From an uncultured Bacteroides sp. (lineage in GTDB: Bacteria > Bacteroidota > Bacteroidia > Chitinophagales > Chitinophagaceae): a stretch of DNA of 64,000 nucleotides. The position numbers and the translations under genes were made by a program. The stretch lies in assembly GCA_902168085.1 (NCBI GenBank), contig CABHOP010000089.1, positions 160,504-224,503 on the forward strand. Direction: 5' to 3'. Shown one piece after another: positions 1 to 8,915 of this stretch; position 1 is the first letter of the stretch; every line of letters starts with the position of its first letter. A model generated the notes under the pieces. That model had not been told where the DNA came from. It saw only the letters and a program-made list of their open reading frames with translations, and ran no database searches.

Positions 1-850
1 TGCTCCAGGCAAAACAATACCCCCGCGTCATAATCCCTGTCAGTACTTTCCTTATTGGGCTGTATGGGTGATGGGTAACCTTTTTCAGCAGCACGGTTAC
101 GCTCCTTTTCCATATAGGCACCGCGTACCAGTTTTGCCCCCAATATATAGCCCGCTTTAAGGGCCGCTTCATATTCTTTTTTCAGGTGTGCCAGTGTAGC
201 ATGTGCATACATCTGGAAGGTGTTATATATGATAGCTTTTTTCAGGTTGTATCTGGCCATCATAGCATCGGCCAGTATATCTACCGGTTTCTGTATCCAT
301 GTTTCTTCGGCATCTATCAACACCATTACATTACTATCATATGCGGCCTTACATATAGTATCTATACGCTTCTCCACACGTTGCCATTCGGCTGTTTCAC
401 TTTCAGTTAATGTTTCTCCCGTGTGCACTTTTTCCAGCAGGGCAAAACGTGCAAAGCCCGTTACTTTAATGCTAATAAAAGGTATATTCTTCTTGGTAGC
501 AGCGTATTGTATGGCTTTTACAAATTCCGGCACCGCATGGTCAAATTCTGCCTCGCCTTCCTTGCCTTCCACGCCATAGTCCATTATCACGCCTACATGG
601 TATTTAGCCAGCACATCAGCTGTTTGTGCCGCTTCTTCCATGGTTTCGCCACCGCAAAATTGTTTGAATATCGTGCGTTTGATGATACCCTTTATAGGCA
701 GGTTCCATGCCATGGCCAGTTTGGTAAAGCCCATGCCAATGCTGGTAAGCGTAGGGGAGCCCATAGAGGCGAAAAGGAACCTTGCTTGCTTTAAGTCCTT
801 ATCACTGCGGTAACGGAAAGCTATTTCTGTATTGTCAAATTCAGGAAGCA
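1..850 (-). CDS. Proline dehydrogenase, 3' end cut off by the window edge
   Basis: Predicted FAD-dependent proline dehydrogenase, which oxidises proline to pyrroline-5-carboxylate as the first step of proline catabolism. Reading from ATG at 848-850 gives about 283 uninterrupted residues that run off the window. Visible family landmarks are the barrel strands VGVIMDYGVEG (about residue 87), FISIKVTGFARF (about 125) and VMVLIDAEETW (about 175), and the segment GAKLVRGAYMEKERNR (about 238), a characteristic late-barrel motif. The C-terminal helix that carries the substrate-binding arginines lies outside the window. Members of the short, monofunctional bacterial family are about 390 residues, so roughly 100 are missing. 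No aldehyde dehydrogenase domain is visible, so it is not read as the bifunctional PutA. The gene is divergent from the next one. Confidence 0.9.
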
Positions 851-974
851 TAGAATGATTTAGCGGCTGCAAAAATAGCAAGCATATGCGAGGGATTAAA
901 ATTTGCTGTTTTTTGTCATCGATTTGTATAATATAATAATCCGGTTGGCATTTTTTTCTTTTTTGGCAGATTTT

Positions 975-1007
975 TTGAAGGTTACTAAGCAGAATTAATT
1001 ATTTTTA
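975..1007 (+). promoter_or_regulatory. Possible Bacteroidota-type promoter for the T9SS protein gene
   Basis: A TTG at 975-977 is followed after 22 nt by TATTTTTA at 1000-1007, close to the Bacteroidota -33/-7 consensus TTG-N19-21-TAnnTTTG but with A for the last G. It leaves a leader of about 20 nt before ATG 1035. The surrounding 851-1034 is AT-rich and holds nothing else I can identify. Confidence 0.4.
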
Positions 1008-1034
1008 CGTCAACTATTCAAAAAAATCATTGCG

Positions 1035-2402
1035 ATGAAAAAATTATTTTTACTTATTGCAGGTAGCTGCGTCGCTTTCGGCGCGTCTGCACAATCTCAG
1101 CTGAAAGGCGTGCCTTTTAATAAGGCTACAGGCCTGATACACAAGCAAGAAGTGAAGGAAGGAAACCTGGTACTGCCTGCAACAACAGGTACTACTAACA
1201 AAACGACCAGTGCTACAGAACGTTGGTATTCTCCATTCGATGAATACGATCAACTGGCTGAACCTGGTGTATTGACTGACAACAGGATGATTTTCCCAAT
1301 CTGGTTTGACTCTACTGTTCAACAGCGTTTTAATACAGGTCTGAGCCGTATCAACTATAGTTCAGTTGGTCAGGTGATTGATCCTATTTCTTCTGAAATC
1401 GTTAACGAACCAACTGCATTTAGCGGAGAAGTTAAAATAGGTGTGAATAACACTTATACAGTTGACTCTGTAAACATTATGGGTTCTTATGTGAAGGTTC
1501 CAAGCAGGCCAGACGGAATTGTAGATACCCTGATCTTCTCAGTGGTTCCTGCTCCGGGTCTTTATTATTACATGAGGAAAAACGATCCGAATTATGGTGC
1601 TAAAGTTGCACAGTATACAGATCTGGATACACTTCAGATGTTCTCATTCCTTACAGATAGCGTAAACCGTGCTGGTTTAGCTCCTGCTGGTGGCAACGCC
1701 ATAACTTGGAAAGTACCTCTTACCGATGCAGATCGTGACACGGTTAATATCGTAAGTGGTCAAAGAAGCTGGACCCTGAAAGATTTCACATTCCCGGTTC
1801 CTAATGGTGGTCTTACTATACCAGCAGGTAACAGGTTCGGTATCACATGTACCTTTAAATCTGGTGATACATGGGCTGCTAATGTAGACTCTGTAACTTC
1901 TCGTCACCACTTCCTGGTAATGGCGGCTGCTACAGGCGATTCTAAAAACATGCCTAACGTGCTGAAAACTTTCAAGGACAGGAGCATGTCTCAACTGATG
2001 TTCTCTTTCGATACCAGCGCTTACATCCCTTCAATGATGATCGAAATCTGGAATGCAAATACATTCAACCAGGAATTCATCAGGATCGCTGGCCATGCTA
2101 AATGTACTGGCTGCTTCCAGGTAGGTATCAACGAAACTAACGGTGGTGTTATCTCTGCTGCTAATGCTTATCCTAACCCTGCTAACGAAAATGTTACAGT
2201 TAAATTCAGCCTGTACAATGCAGCTGATGCAACTGTTAGCATCATGAATGCAGTAGGTCAGGTAGTAGCTACACAAAACCTGAACAACGTTCGTGAAGGT
2301 AAAGCTACTTTCTCTACAGCTAACCTGAACAGCGGTGTATATTTCTACAACGTAGAAGCTAACGGTCAACGTACAACTAAACGTTTCGTAGTTGCACACT
2401 AA
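1035..2402 (+). CDS. Secreted protein with type IX secretion C-terminal sorting domain
   Basis: An exported protein of 455 residues whose function I do not recognise. It begins with a clear Sec signal peptide (MKKLFLLIAGSCVAFGASAQ, cleavage near residue 20). The last 80 or so residues are a type A T9SS sorting domain: AYPNPANENVTVKF opens it, followed by IMNAVGQVV and NLNSGVYFYNVEANG, and the terminal KRFVV. Such proteins cross the outer membrane through the T9SS and are either anchored on the surface or released. The central 350 residues look like beta-rich repeats without a recognisable catalytic motif. The codon use is smooth and rich in AAC/GGT/GCT-type codons, which fits high expression. 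A strong terminator follows directly. Confidence 0.85.
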   Translation: MKKLFLLIAGSCVAFGASAQSQLKGVPFNKATGLIHKQEVKEGNLVLPATTGTTNKTTSATERWYSPFDEYDQLAEPGVLTDNRMIFPIWFDSTVQQRFNTGLSRINYSSVGQVIDPISSEIVNEPTAFSGEVKIGVNNTYTVDSVNIMGSYVKVPSRPDGIVDTLIFSVVPAPGLYYYMRKNDPNYGAKVAQYTDLDTLQMFSFLTDSVNRAGLAPAGGNAITWKVPLTDADRDTVNIVSGQRSWTLKDFTFPVPNGGLTIPAGNRFGITCTFKSGDTWAANVDSVTSRHHFLVMAAATGDSKNMPNVLKTFKDRSMSQLMFSFDTSAYIPSMMIEIWNANTFNQEFIRIAGHAKCTGCFQVGINETNGGVISAANAYPNPANENVTVKFSLYNAADATVSIMNAVGQVVATQNLNNVREGKATFSTANLNSGVYFYNVEANGQRTTKRFVVAH

Positions 2403-2425
2403 TCTTTAGCGTCTTTAATATTAAG

Positions 2426-2460
2426 AAAAGGGTAACGTTTTGTTACCCTTTTTCTTTTTT
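2426..2460 (+). terminator. Rho-independent terminator after the T9SS protein gene
   Basis: Perfect 11-bp stem, AAAAGGGTAAC at 2426-2436 pairing with 2442-2452, loop of 5 nt, then a T-rich tail to 2460. The A/T-rich outer stem would allow weak action in the other direction as well. Confidence 0.9.
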
Positions 2461-2550
2461 TTCAAAACAATAGTTTATTATTGCACACGTCCGAAAACCG
2501 TGTGGCATTAGGCATTGTGTTTTAATATTTGAGTAAAAGAATTTCAGAGA

Positions 2551-4890
2551 ATGGCTAAAAACCTGCTGATTGTAGAGTCCCCTGCAAAAGCGAAAACGAT
2601 AGAAAAGATACTGGGTGAAGATTTTGAAGTAAGATCTTGCTACGGTCATATCCGCGACCTGGAGAAAGAGGATATGGGTATCGATATCAATAACGGCTTC
2701 AAACCTAAGTATACCGTTTCAGAAGATAAGCAGAAGGTAGTAAAGGAACTCAAATCATTAGCAAAGAAGGCAGAAGATGTGTGGTTAGCAACCGATGAGG
2801 ACCGCGAGGGTGAGGCCATATCCTGGCATTTGTGCGAAGTATTGGGCCTGGACCCGGCTACTACCAAACGTATCGTTTTCCACGAGATCACAAAGCCGGC
2901 CATTAAGAAAGCAGTAGAGAAACCACGTACGGTAAATATGAACCTGGTGAATGCCCAGCAGGCACGCCGTGTGCTGGACCGTATCGTAGGGTTTGAAATA
3001 TCGCCTATCCTGTGGCGCAAAATGAGCATGCGCAATAACCTTTCTGCCGGCCGTGTGCAATCGGTGGCAGTAAGGCTGATAGTAGAGCGCGAACGCGAGA
3101 TAAATCGCTTTAAAGCAGAAAGCAGCTTTAAGGTAGAAGCGTTCTTCAATGCGGCAGATATTAATAATAAGAAAGTAACCTTTAAGGCAGATGGCCCCGA
3201 TAAAATGAAGGGTTCTGCTACAGCGCGCACTTACCTGCAGCGCTGCATAAATGCTACCTATACTGTAAATGATGTACAGGTAAAACCGGGAAAGAAATCG
3301 CCGGCGGCACCATTTACTACGTCTACCCTGCAGCAGGAAGCCAGCCGCAAGCTGGGCTATTCGGTATCGAAAACCATGCTGCTGGCGCAGAAGCTTTACG
3401 AGAATGGTCACATCACCTATATGCGTACCGACTCGGTAAACCTTTCAGAAACCGCGCAGGATGCTATAAAAGCAGCTGTGGAAAATATGTATGGTGATAA
3501 ATACTATCAGCATCGAAAATTCCAGAATAAGAACGAGTCAGCACAAGAGGCACACGAAGCTATTCGCCCTACAGAGATGGGTACCACATCTGTAGGCGAT
3601 GCAGATACGCAACGGTTGTACGACCTGATATGGAAGCGCTCCATAGCATCGCAAATGGCAGATGCGCAATTGGAGCGTACCATTGCTAAAATAGGGGTAT
3701 CATCTCAACCCGACCCATTGACCGCTACCGGTGAAGTGCTGCGTTTTGATGGCTTCCTGAAGGTATATACAGAAGGTAAGGACGAAGAAGATGGTGATGA
3801 AGAAAACAGCGGTATGCTGCCGCCATTAACCGTAGGCCAGCAACTGGACCTGCAGGAAATGCGTGCTACAGAACGTTTCTCGCGCCCTTCGCCAAGATAT
3901 ACAGAGGCATCGCTGGTTAAGAAGCTGGAAGAGCTGGGTATTGGCCGTCCATCTACATACGCACCTACCATCAGCACCGTGCAACAGCGTGGCTATGTAG
4001 AAAAACGCGATAAAGAAGGTGTGAAGCGTGAGTACGAAATACTGACGCTCAAGAACGATAACATTACCGAAGTAAAAGAAAGCGAGAATACCGGAGCAGA
4101 ACGGAACAAATTATTCCCTACCGACCTGGGTATGGTTGTTACCGACTTCCTGAGCGAGCACTTCGACAAGGTAATGGACTATAGCTTCACGGCCAAGATA
4201 GAAGAAGAATTTGACGAGATAGCGCAAGGCAAGGAGCAGTGGAACAAAATGATAGAAGGATTTTATCAACCATTCCACCAAACGGTAGAACATACGCTGG
4301 AACATGCCGGCCGTGCCAAAGGCGAGCATGAACTGGGTACAGACCCTGTAAGCGGCAAGCCTGTAGTAGCCCGTCTAGGCCGCTTTGGCCCCATGGTGCA
4401 GATAGGCAGCACGGAAGATGAGGAAAAACCTCGCTTCGCGAAACTGCGTACCAACCAAAGTATCGAAACCATCACACTGGATGAAGCAATGGAGCTCTTC
4501 AAGCTGCCGCGTACACTGGGCAAGTTTGAAGGTGAAGATGTGGTGGTGAACATCGGCCGTTTTGGCCCGTATGCACAGCATACCGGCAAATTCTACTCGC
4601 TGAAAAAAGAGATGGACCCATATACGGTAGAGCTGGAAGAAGTAGCGCCGCTGATAGAAGAAAAGCGTAAAGCTGCCGCAGAAAGCACCATCAAGATATT
4701 CGAAAAAGAAAAGATCAAAATACTGAAAGGCCCTTATGGCCCGTACATAAAACAAGGCCTGAGGAACTACAAAATACCGAAAGACAAGATTGAAACTGCC
4801 GCCGACCTTACGATAGAAGAGGTGAAGGCAATCATAGAAGAAGTAAAGGCAAATCCGCCTAAAAAAACAGCGCGGAAGAAAAAATCATAA
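2551..4890 (+). CDS. topA: DNA topoisomerase I (type IA)
   Basis: Relaxes negative supercoils by transient cleavage of one DNA strand. The 779-residue protein opens with the TOPRIM fold: NLLIVESPAKAKTIEKIL with the catalytic Glu9, then the acidic triad DEDREG around residues 82-87. The nucleophilic tyrosine is in GHITYMRTDS (Tyr290). The C-terminus has no cysteine zinc fingers. Instead it carries three Toprim_Crpt-type repeats (LGRFGPMVQIG, IGRFGPYAQHTG, KGPYGPYIKQG between residues ~605 and 745) and ends in a lysine-rich tail, the usual arrangement in Bacteroidota. ATG 2551 gives the family N-terminus exactly. The SirB1-like gene follows after 41 nt in the same direction, so the two may be cotranscribed. 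Confidence 0.97.
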   Translation: MAKNLLIVESPAKAKTIEKILGEDFEVRSCYGHIRDLEKEDMGIDINNGFKPKYTVSEDKQKVVKELKSLAKKAEDVWLATDEDREGEAISWHLCEVLGLDPATTKRIVFHEITKPAIKKAVEKPRTVNMNLVNAQQARRVLDRIVGFEISPILWRKMSMRNNLSAGRVQSVAVRLIVEREREINRFKAESSFKVEAFFNAADINNKKVTFKADGPDKMKGSATARTYLQRCINATYTVNDVQVKPGKKSPAAPFTTSTLQQEASRKLGYSVSKTMLLAQKLYENGHITYMRTDSVNLSETAQDAIKAAVENMYGDKYYQHRKFQNKNESAQEAHEAIRPTEMGTTSVGDADTQRLYDLIWKRSIASQMADAQLERTIAKIGVSSQPDPLTATGEVLRFDGFLKVYTEGKDEEDGDEENSGMLPPLTVGQQLDLQEMRATERFSRPSPRYTEASLVKKLEELGIGRPSTYAPTISTVQQRGYVEKRDKEGVKREYEILTLKNDNITEVKESENTGAERNKLFPTDLGMVVTDFLSEHFDKVMDYSFTAKIEEEFDEIAQGKEQWNKMIEGFYQPFHQTVEHTLEHAGRAKGEHELGTDPVSGKPVVARLGRFGPMVQIGSTEDEEKPRFAKLRTNQSIETITLDEAMELFKLPRTLGKFEGEDVVVNIGRFGPYAQHTGKFYSLKKEMDPYTVELEEVAPLIEEKRKAAAESTIKIFEKEKIKILKGPYGPYIKQGLRNYKIPKDKIETAADLTIEEVKAIIEEVKANPPKKTARKKKS

Positions 4891-4931
4891 AGAAATTGGT
4901 GTAACTTAAGGTAGTGTAAACCGGTGTTTTG

Positions 4932-5828
4932 ATGCAGGCAAATAAAGAAATATCTGCGCTGTTACAGCTTATAGACGACCCTGATAGTGAAGTGTTCGAT
5001 ACCGTTGCGGCTAAGTTGCTGCACTACGGCAAAGACATCATCCCTAACCTGGAACAGCTGTGGGAAGTAACGGTAGATGAAGATGTGCAGGAACGTATAG
5101 AAAGCCTCATTCACCGTGTACATTTTCAAGACCTGCAACAGGAATTCTTCGATTGGAGCCATTCTAAGAATCCGGAACTGCTGCGTGGCGCCATATTGGT
5201 GGCCAAGTATCAGTTCCCCGATCTGAATATACCATCCATCCTCAGCCAGTTCGACCAGATACGTCGTAATATATGGTTGGAGTTGAATAATTATCTGACC
5301 CCGCTGGAGCAGGTAAATATTTTCAACAGCATTCTTTACAATTATTACAAGCTACAGGGCCACGAGCTTACAGAGCGCGAGCCTAAATATTTTTTCATAA
5401 ACCAAGTGCTGGAAAGCAAGCAGGGCAATGCCTATTCATTAGGTGTGCTATACCTCGCCCTTTGCGAACTGCTGGATATACCCATATTTGCAGTGGAACT
5501 GCCACGCCAGTTTGTATTTGCTTACATCGATACCCTGCACCATTTCTATAAGCAGGATGATGAAGGTGTGCAACAGGTGCAGTTTTATATAGACCCGCTG
5601 AACGGTATGGTGTACACGCAGAAAGATGTAGATACCTACCTGAAGAAGATAAATGCATCAGGCCGCGAAAACTATTTCACGCCTATACTTTCCAAGCGTA
5701 TCATCTTTAAAATGCTGGAAGAACTGGCCCTTTGCTACCGGTATAAAAGGGACGACCAGCGTGCCGACGAAATACAGCAGCTAATGCGCATGCTTGTAGA
5801 TGTAAATACAGATAATAATATAGATTAA
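4932..5828 (+). CDS. SirB1/transglutaminase-fold family protein
   Basis: A 298-residue protein of the SirB1-like family, which has a transglutaminase-like fold. The best-conserved stretch is NAYSLGVLYLALCELLDIP followed by VELPRQFVFAYID (residues ~165-195). It corresponds to the NPISLS...LGLP...GLPGHFLVR signature, with PRQF in place of PGHF. Thus the histidine seen in many homologues is replaced here, and catalysis is doubtful. The N-terminal 100 residues are helical and HEAT-like (DPDSEVFDTVAAKLL). A TTG at 4929 precedes ATG 4932; I prefer the ATG. It lies 41 nt behind topA and converges with gldE, with only 3 nt between the stops. Cellular role not known. Confidence 0.8.
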   Translation: MQANKEISALLQLIDDPDSEVFDTVAAKLLHYGKDIIPNLEQLWEVTVDEDVQERIESLIHRVHFQDLQQEFFDWSHSKNPELLRGAILVAKYQFPDLNIPSILSQFDQIRRNIWLELNNYLTPLEQVNIFNSILYNYYKLQGHELTEREPKYFFINQVLESKQGNAYSLGVLYLALCELLDIPIFAVELPRQFVFAYIDTLHHFYKQDDEGVQQVQFYIDPLNGMVYTQKDVDTYLKKINASGRENYFTPILSKRIIFKMLEELALCYRYKRDDQRADEIQQLMRMLVDVNTDNNID

Positions 5829-5831
5829 AGA

Positions 5832-7181
5832 TTACAGATCCTCATCGTCGGGATTGATGGTCAGCTTCACGCGCTGTATGCGCATCTTATCAATGTTCAA
5901 GACGGTGAAGTCATATTGCTTATAGCTCACCGTTTCATTAACTACAGGGAACTTACCTGAAATTTCCAGTATCAGCCCCGCCAGCGAATCGCTCTCGCCA
6001 CGTACATGTTCAAAGGTGTCTGATGGTTCGCCTATCATGCGGCATACATCATTTATCAGGGTCTTGCCTTCAAAAATGTAGTTGCTGTCGTCTATCTTTT
6101 TGAAGTGCAGGTCTTCCTCGTCAAACTCATCTTTGATGTCGCCGATAATCTCTTCCATGATGTCTTCCAGCGTTACAATGCCTGAAGTGCCACCAAACTC
6201 ATCTACCACTATGGCAAAGTGTATGCGCTTTTGCTGAAACTCTTTCAGCAGGTCTTCTATCAGCTTGCCTTCGTGCACAAAGTAAGCAGGGCGTATCAGT
6301 TTATGCCAGTCGAAATGGTCATCATCCGTATGCGGCAGAAAGTCTTTGGTATGTATCATACCCGCTACCTTATCCAGGCTCTCTTTGTATACCGGCAAGC
6401 GCGAATAGCCTACTTCTATGGCCAGCTTTTGCACTTCCGGGAACGTAAGCTCATTAGGAATACCACTCACATCCATACGCGTACGCATGATCTGGCGCAC
6501 AGTAATATTGCTGAATTTCAGGATGCCTTTGAAGATATTTACCTCCTCGCGCGTGGCTGTATGCCCTACGGTCAGTTCTATGGCATGCTCAAAATCTTCA
6601 TTACTGATGTTGTTCGATGGTTTGGTACCTATACGTTCTTCTATATAGTTGGTAGATGATACCAGTACACTGCTTACGGGTTTGAAGATGCCACTCATGA
6701 TCTTCAGTACCGGTGCCGAAAACAGGGCCATGCGCAGGTTATTCTGTGTAGCATATACTTTGGGTAATACCTCGCCAAACAGTACCAGCAGAAAAGTCAC
6801 TACCACTACCTGTATTAAGAATGATGCCACCTCGTTCATTTCGGGCGGCAGCAATTGCTTCACCAGCAGGTTGGTGGTAATAACAATGGCTATGTTGATG
6901 AAGTTATTGGTCACCAGTATAGTGGCCAGCAGCATTTTGGGCTGTTCAAGTAGTTGAATGGCTTGCGTTGCACTTTGCTCATCCTTTAGCTTCAGGTAAT
7001 TAATGTCTTTGGCGCTCAGGGAAAAATAGGCGGTCTCTGCCCCTGCTGTAATGGCAGTAAGCAATAGCAATATCAAAATGATGATAATGAGTATGGTGAC
7101 ATTAGACGCGGAGAAAGCTTCCTGCGATGCTTGTAATAACAGGGCCAGCGTTGTCGTTTCCCCTTCAGTTGAGCTTCCCAA
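5832..7181 (-). CDS. gldE: GldE-like CNNM/CBS-domain membrane protein
   Basis: A 449-residue membrane protein of the HlyC/CorC family. It has an N-terminal CNNM domain with several membrane helices (ILIIIILILLLLTAITAGAE at ~30-50, then segments near 85-110 and 120-145), a CBS pair at ~215-340 (including GYSRLPVYKESLDKVAGMIH) and a C-terminal CorC_HlyC domain that ends in LTINPDDEDL. In Flavobacterium, the family member encoded after ssb is GldE, a gliding/T9SS-associated protein. The order mutY-ssb-gldE seen here is the basis for the symbol. No gldD follows; the next gene is unrelated and convergent. The start is probably TTG at 7179-7181, since an in-frame stop lies eight codons upstream and no ATG intervenes. 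Confidence 0.8.
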   Translation of the reverse strand: MGSSTEGETTTLALLLQASQEAFSASNVTILIIIILILLLLTAITAGAETAYFSLSAKDINYLKLKDEQSATQAIQLLEQPKMLLATILVTNNFINIAIVITTNLLVKQLLPPEMNEVASFLIQVVVVTFLLVLFGEVLPKVYATQNNLRMALFSAPVLKIMSGIFKPVSSVLVSSTNYIEERIGTKPSNNISNEDFEHAIELTVGHTATREEVNIFKGILKFSNITVRQIMRTRMDVSGIPNELTFPEVQKLAIEVGYSRLPVYKESLDKVAGMIHTKDFLPHTDDDHFDWHKLIRPAYFVHEGKLIEDLLKEFQQKRIHFAIVVDEFGGTSGIVTLEDIMEEIIGDIKDEFDEEDLHFKKIDDSNYIFEGKTLINDVCRMIGEPSDTFEHVRGESDSLAGLILEISGKFPVVNETVSYKQYDFTVLNIDKMRIQRVKLTINPDDEDL

Positions 7182-7206
7182 AATGTGTCGCTTGTTTGGT
7201 GACTAC

Positions 7207-7214
7207 CAAAATTA
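7207..7214 (-). promoter_or_regulatory. -7 promoter element for gldE
   Basis: TAATTTTG on the minus strand matches TAnnTTTG fully. It overlaps the T-tail of the ssb terminator and lies 25 nt before the gldE start, so gldE probably has its own promoter. Confidence 0.5.
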
Positions 7215-7245
7215 AAAAAAGGAAAGAAATAAAGTGCTTCTTTCC
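7213..7245 (-). terminator. Rho-independent terminator after ssb
   Basis: On the minus strand GGAAAGAA (7245-7238) pairs with TTCTTTCC (7228-7221), and a run of seven Ts follows. It separates ssb from gldE. Confidence 0.75.
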
Positions 7246-7271
7246 TTATATAAATATAATAGGCTTGAATA

Positions 7272-7700
7272 TTAAAAAGGCAGGTCGTCTTTAGTAGGCT
7301 CAATATTAGGGTCGTAGCTAATATCCTGGTGCGTGGTATCACCTGAATTCTGATAATCGCCGTTTTCCTTACGTTTATCCAGCATTACCAGGTTATCGCC
7401 CACTATTTCGGTACTGAAGCGTTTGTTTTTGTCCTTGTCTTCCCAATGGCGGGTGCGCAGGCGGCCTTCTATAAATACCAGGCTACCCTTGTGCAGGTAC
7501 TTTTGTGCCAGCTCGGCTAGGCCGCGCCATAGCACTACGGTATGCCATTCTGTTTGCGATACCAGGTTGCCGTTCTTGTCTTTAAAGGTTTCGGTAGTAG
7601 CGAGGGGAAACTTTGCCACAGCTATATTTCCTTCCAGGTATTGTAAGTCCGGGTCGCGTCCAAGATTTCCAATCAACATGACTCTGTTTACGCCTCTCAT
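7272..7700 (-). CDS. ssb: Single-stranded DNA-binding protein
   Basis: SSB coats single-stranded DNA in replication, recombination and repair. The 142 residues hold one OB fold (NRVMLIGNLGRDPDLQYL at the start, WHTVVLWRGLAELAQKYLHKG and IEGRLRTRHWEDKDKNKR in the middle), a short polar linker and the acidic tip DDLPF, which recruits partner proteins. Length and tip are normal for a housekeeping SSB. It sits 46 nt downstream of mutY on the same strand and 90 nt before gldE, from which it is separated by a hairpin terminator. Confidence 0.97.
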   Translation of the reverse strand: MRGVNRVMLIGNLGRDPDLQYLEGNIAVAKFPLATTETFKDKNGNLVSQTEWHTVVLWRGLAELAQKYLHKGSLVFIEGRLRTRHWEDKDKNKRFSTEIVGDNLVMLDKRKENGDYQNSGDTTHQDISYDPNIEPTKDDLPF

Positions 7701-7746
7701 AATTGTTTAATTTACCAATTAGTTTTTTTTATAAAGCCTTATCACT

Positions 7747-8820
7747 CTAAAAATAAAATATTTTTTCTAAAAAAGAAAGTACACTTTTAGGGAAGGCATA
7801 ATTCTTTAAATCGCTGCTGTCAACCCATTCGCCGCCATCAGGGGTATGTATATCCATACTTTTCACGGGTAAGGTAAAGAAGGAGAAGGTGATGTGCTGG
7901 TGGGTCAGCTTTTGGCTCATGGTATCAGCAAAGGCAGGCGAGCGTGCGATGCCCAGAGCTTTGAATGCAGGTGTTTTCACCAGCTTTTCAGCCGTCAGGG
8001 TTTCATCTGCTTCTACCAGCAGTGGCTCGTACAGGTTTTGCCATATATCCTTGCCGGTGCGTTTGCGCAGCCATAGCTTGTTCTTATGTGTCAGCAGCAG
8101 GTAATGGAAGTAGCGTTTGCGCACTGCCTGCTTCTTACTACGCACCGGCAGCAGCTGTATCATATCCTGCCTATAGGCTACGCATTTCTTTTGCAGCGGG
8201 CAGGTATCGCATGCGGGGTTTTGCGGGGTGCATACGGTTGCCCCCAGGTCCATAATGGCCTGGTTGTAAGTGGCGCTGTTATGCACATCCAGCAATTGCT
8301 GCGCCAGTGCGGCAAACTGTTTTTTACCCTCGGTACTGTCAAATGATGTATCGATGCCAAAGTAGCGTGCCAGCACACGATACACATTTCCATCTACCAC
8401 CGCATGTGGCAGGTTGTAGGCAAAAGAGGCAATGGCGGCTGCCGTGTATGGGCCTATGCCTTTCAGTGCTATGATGTCTTCATATGTACCGGGAAATTTC
8501 CCGTTTAACTCCTGCGCTACATAGCGGGCCGTAGCCAGCATATTCTTGCAACGATTGTAGTAACCCAGCCCCTGCCATATGCGAAAGGCAGCTTCATCGG
8601 TGCTATCGGCAAGATGGGTAATGGTAGGGTAGGTTTCTGTAAAGCGTAGGTAATAGGGTCGTCCCTGCTGCGCCCGTGTTTGCTGCAGTATTATTTCCGA
8701 TAGCCATATTTTATAAGGGTCCTTTTCCGATTTCCACGGCAGGTCGCGGTCATTGTCGTTATGGTGCCAATCCATTAGCTGCCGGGTAAAATATTGCTGC
8801 TGTGCCTTTTGCATTTCCAT
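7747..8820 (-). CDS. mutY: A/G-specific adenine DNA glycosylase
   Basis: Removes adenine mispaired with 8-oxoguanine. From the start at 8818-8820 the protein has 357 residues. The catalytic glutamate is in SEIILQQTRAQQ (Glu42), the helix-hairpin-helix is LKGIGPYTAAAIASFA, and the catalytic Asp is in VVDGNVYRV. The [4Fe-4S] loop has the correct C-x6-C-x2-C-x5-C spacing (CTPQNPACDTCPLQKKC). The C-terminal NUDIX-like domain, which senses 8-oxoG, fills the rest. A longer reading from 8868 adds 16 residues that do not resemble the family, so it is not used. Divergent from the transketolase half. Confidence 0.95.
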   Translation of the reverse strand: MEMQKAQQQYFTRQLMDWHHNDNDRDLPWKSEKDPYKIWLSEIILQQTRAQQGRPYYLRFTETYPTITHLADSTDEAAFRIWQGLGYYNRCKNMLATARYVAQELNGKFPGTYEDIIALKGIGPYTAAAIASFAYNLPHAVVDGNVYRVLARYFGIDTSFDSTEGKKQFAALAQQLLDVHNSATYNQAIMDLGATVCTPQNPACDTCPLQKKCVAYRQDMIQLLPVRSKKQAVRKRYFHYLLLTHKNKLWLRKRTGKDIWQNLYEPLLVEADETLTAEKLVKTPAFKALGIARSPAFADTMSQKLTHQHITFSFFTLPVKSMDIHTPDGGEWVDSSDLKNYAFPKSVLSFLEKIFYF

Positions 8821-8887
8821 CCACCTGCAATTTACAGAAGCAGGGCATTGTGCTATATTTTTTATCAAAAAAGTGCCGACTAAAAGC

Positions 8888-8895
8888 TACTTTTG
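8888..8895 (+). promoter_or_regulatory. -7 promoter element for the transketolase half
   Basis: TACTTTTG is a full match to TAnnTTTG, 20 nt before ATG 8916. No good -33 TTG at 19-21 nt is visible. It also argues that the coding region starts at 8916 and not at an upstream in-frame codon. Confidence 0.55.
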
Positions 8896-8915
8896 CGGCA
8901 CAATTTGCTTTTAAA

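Noticed and set aside
8821..8868. 16-residue N-terminal extension of MutY
   Set aside because: It does not resemble the family, and the shorter start at 8820 gives a normal MutY.
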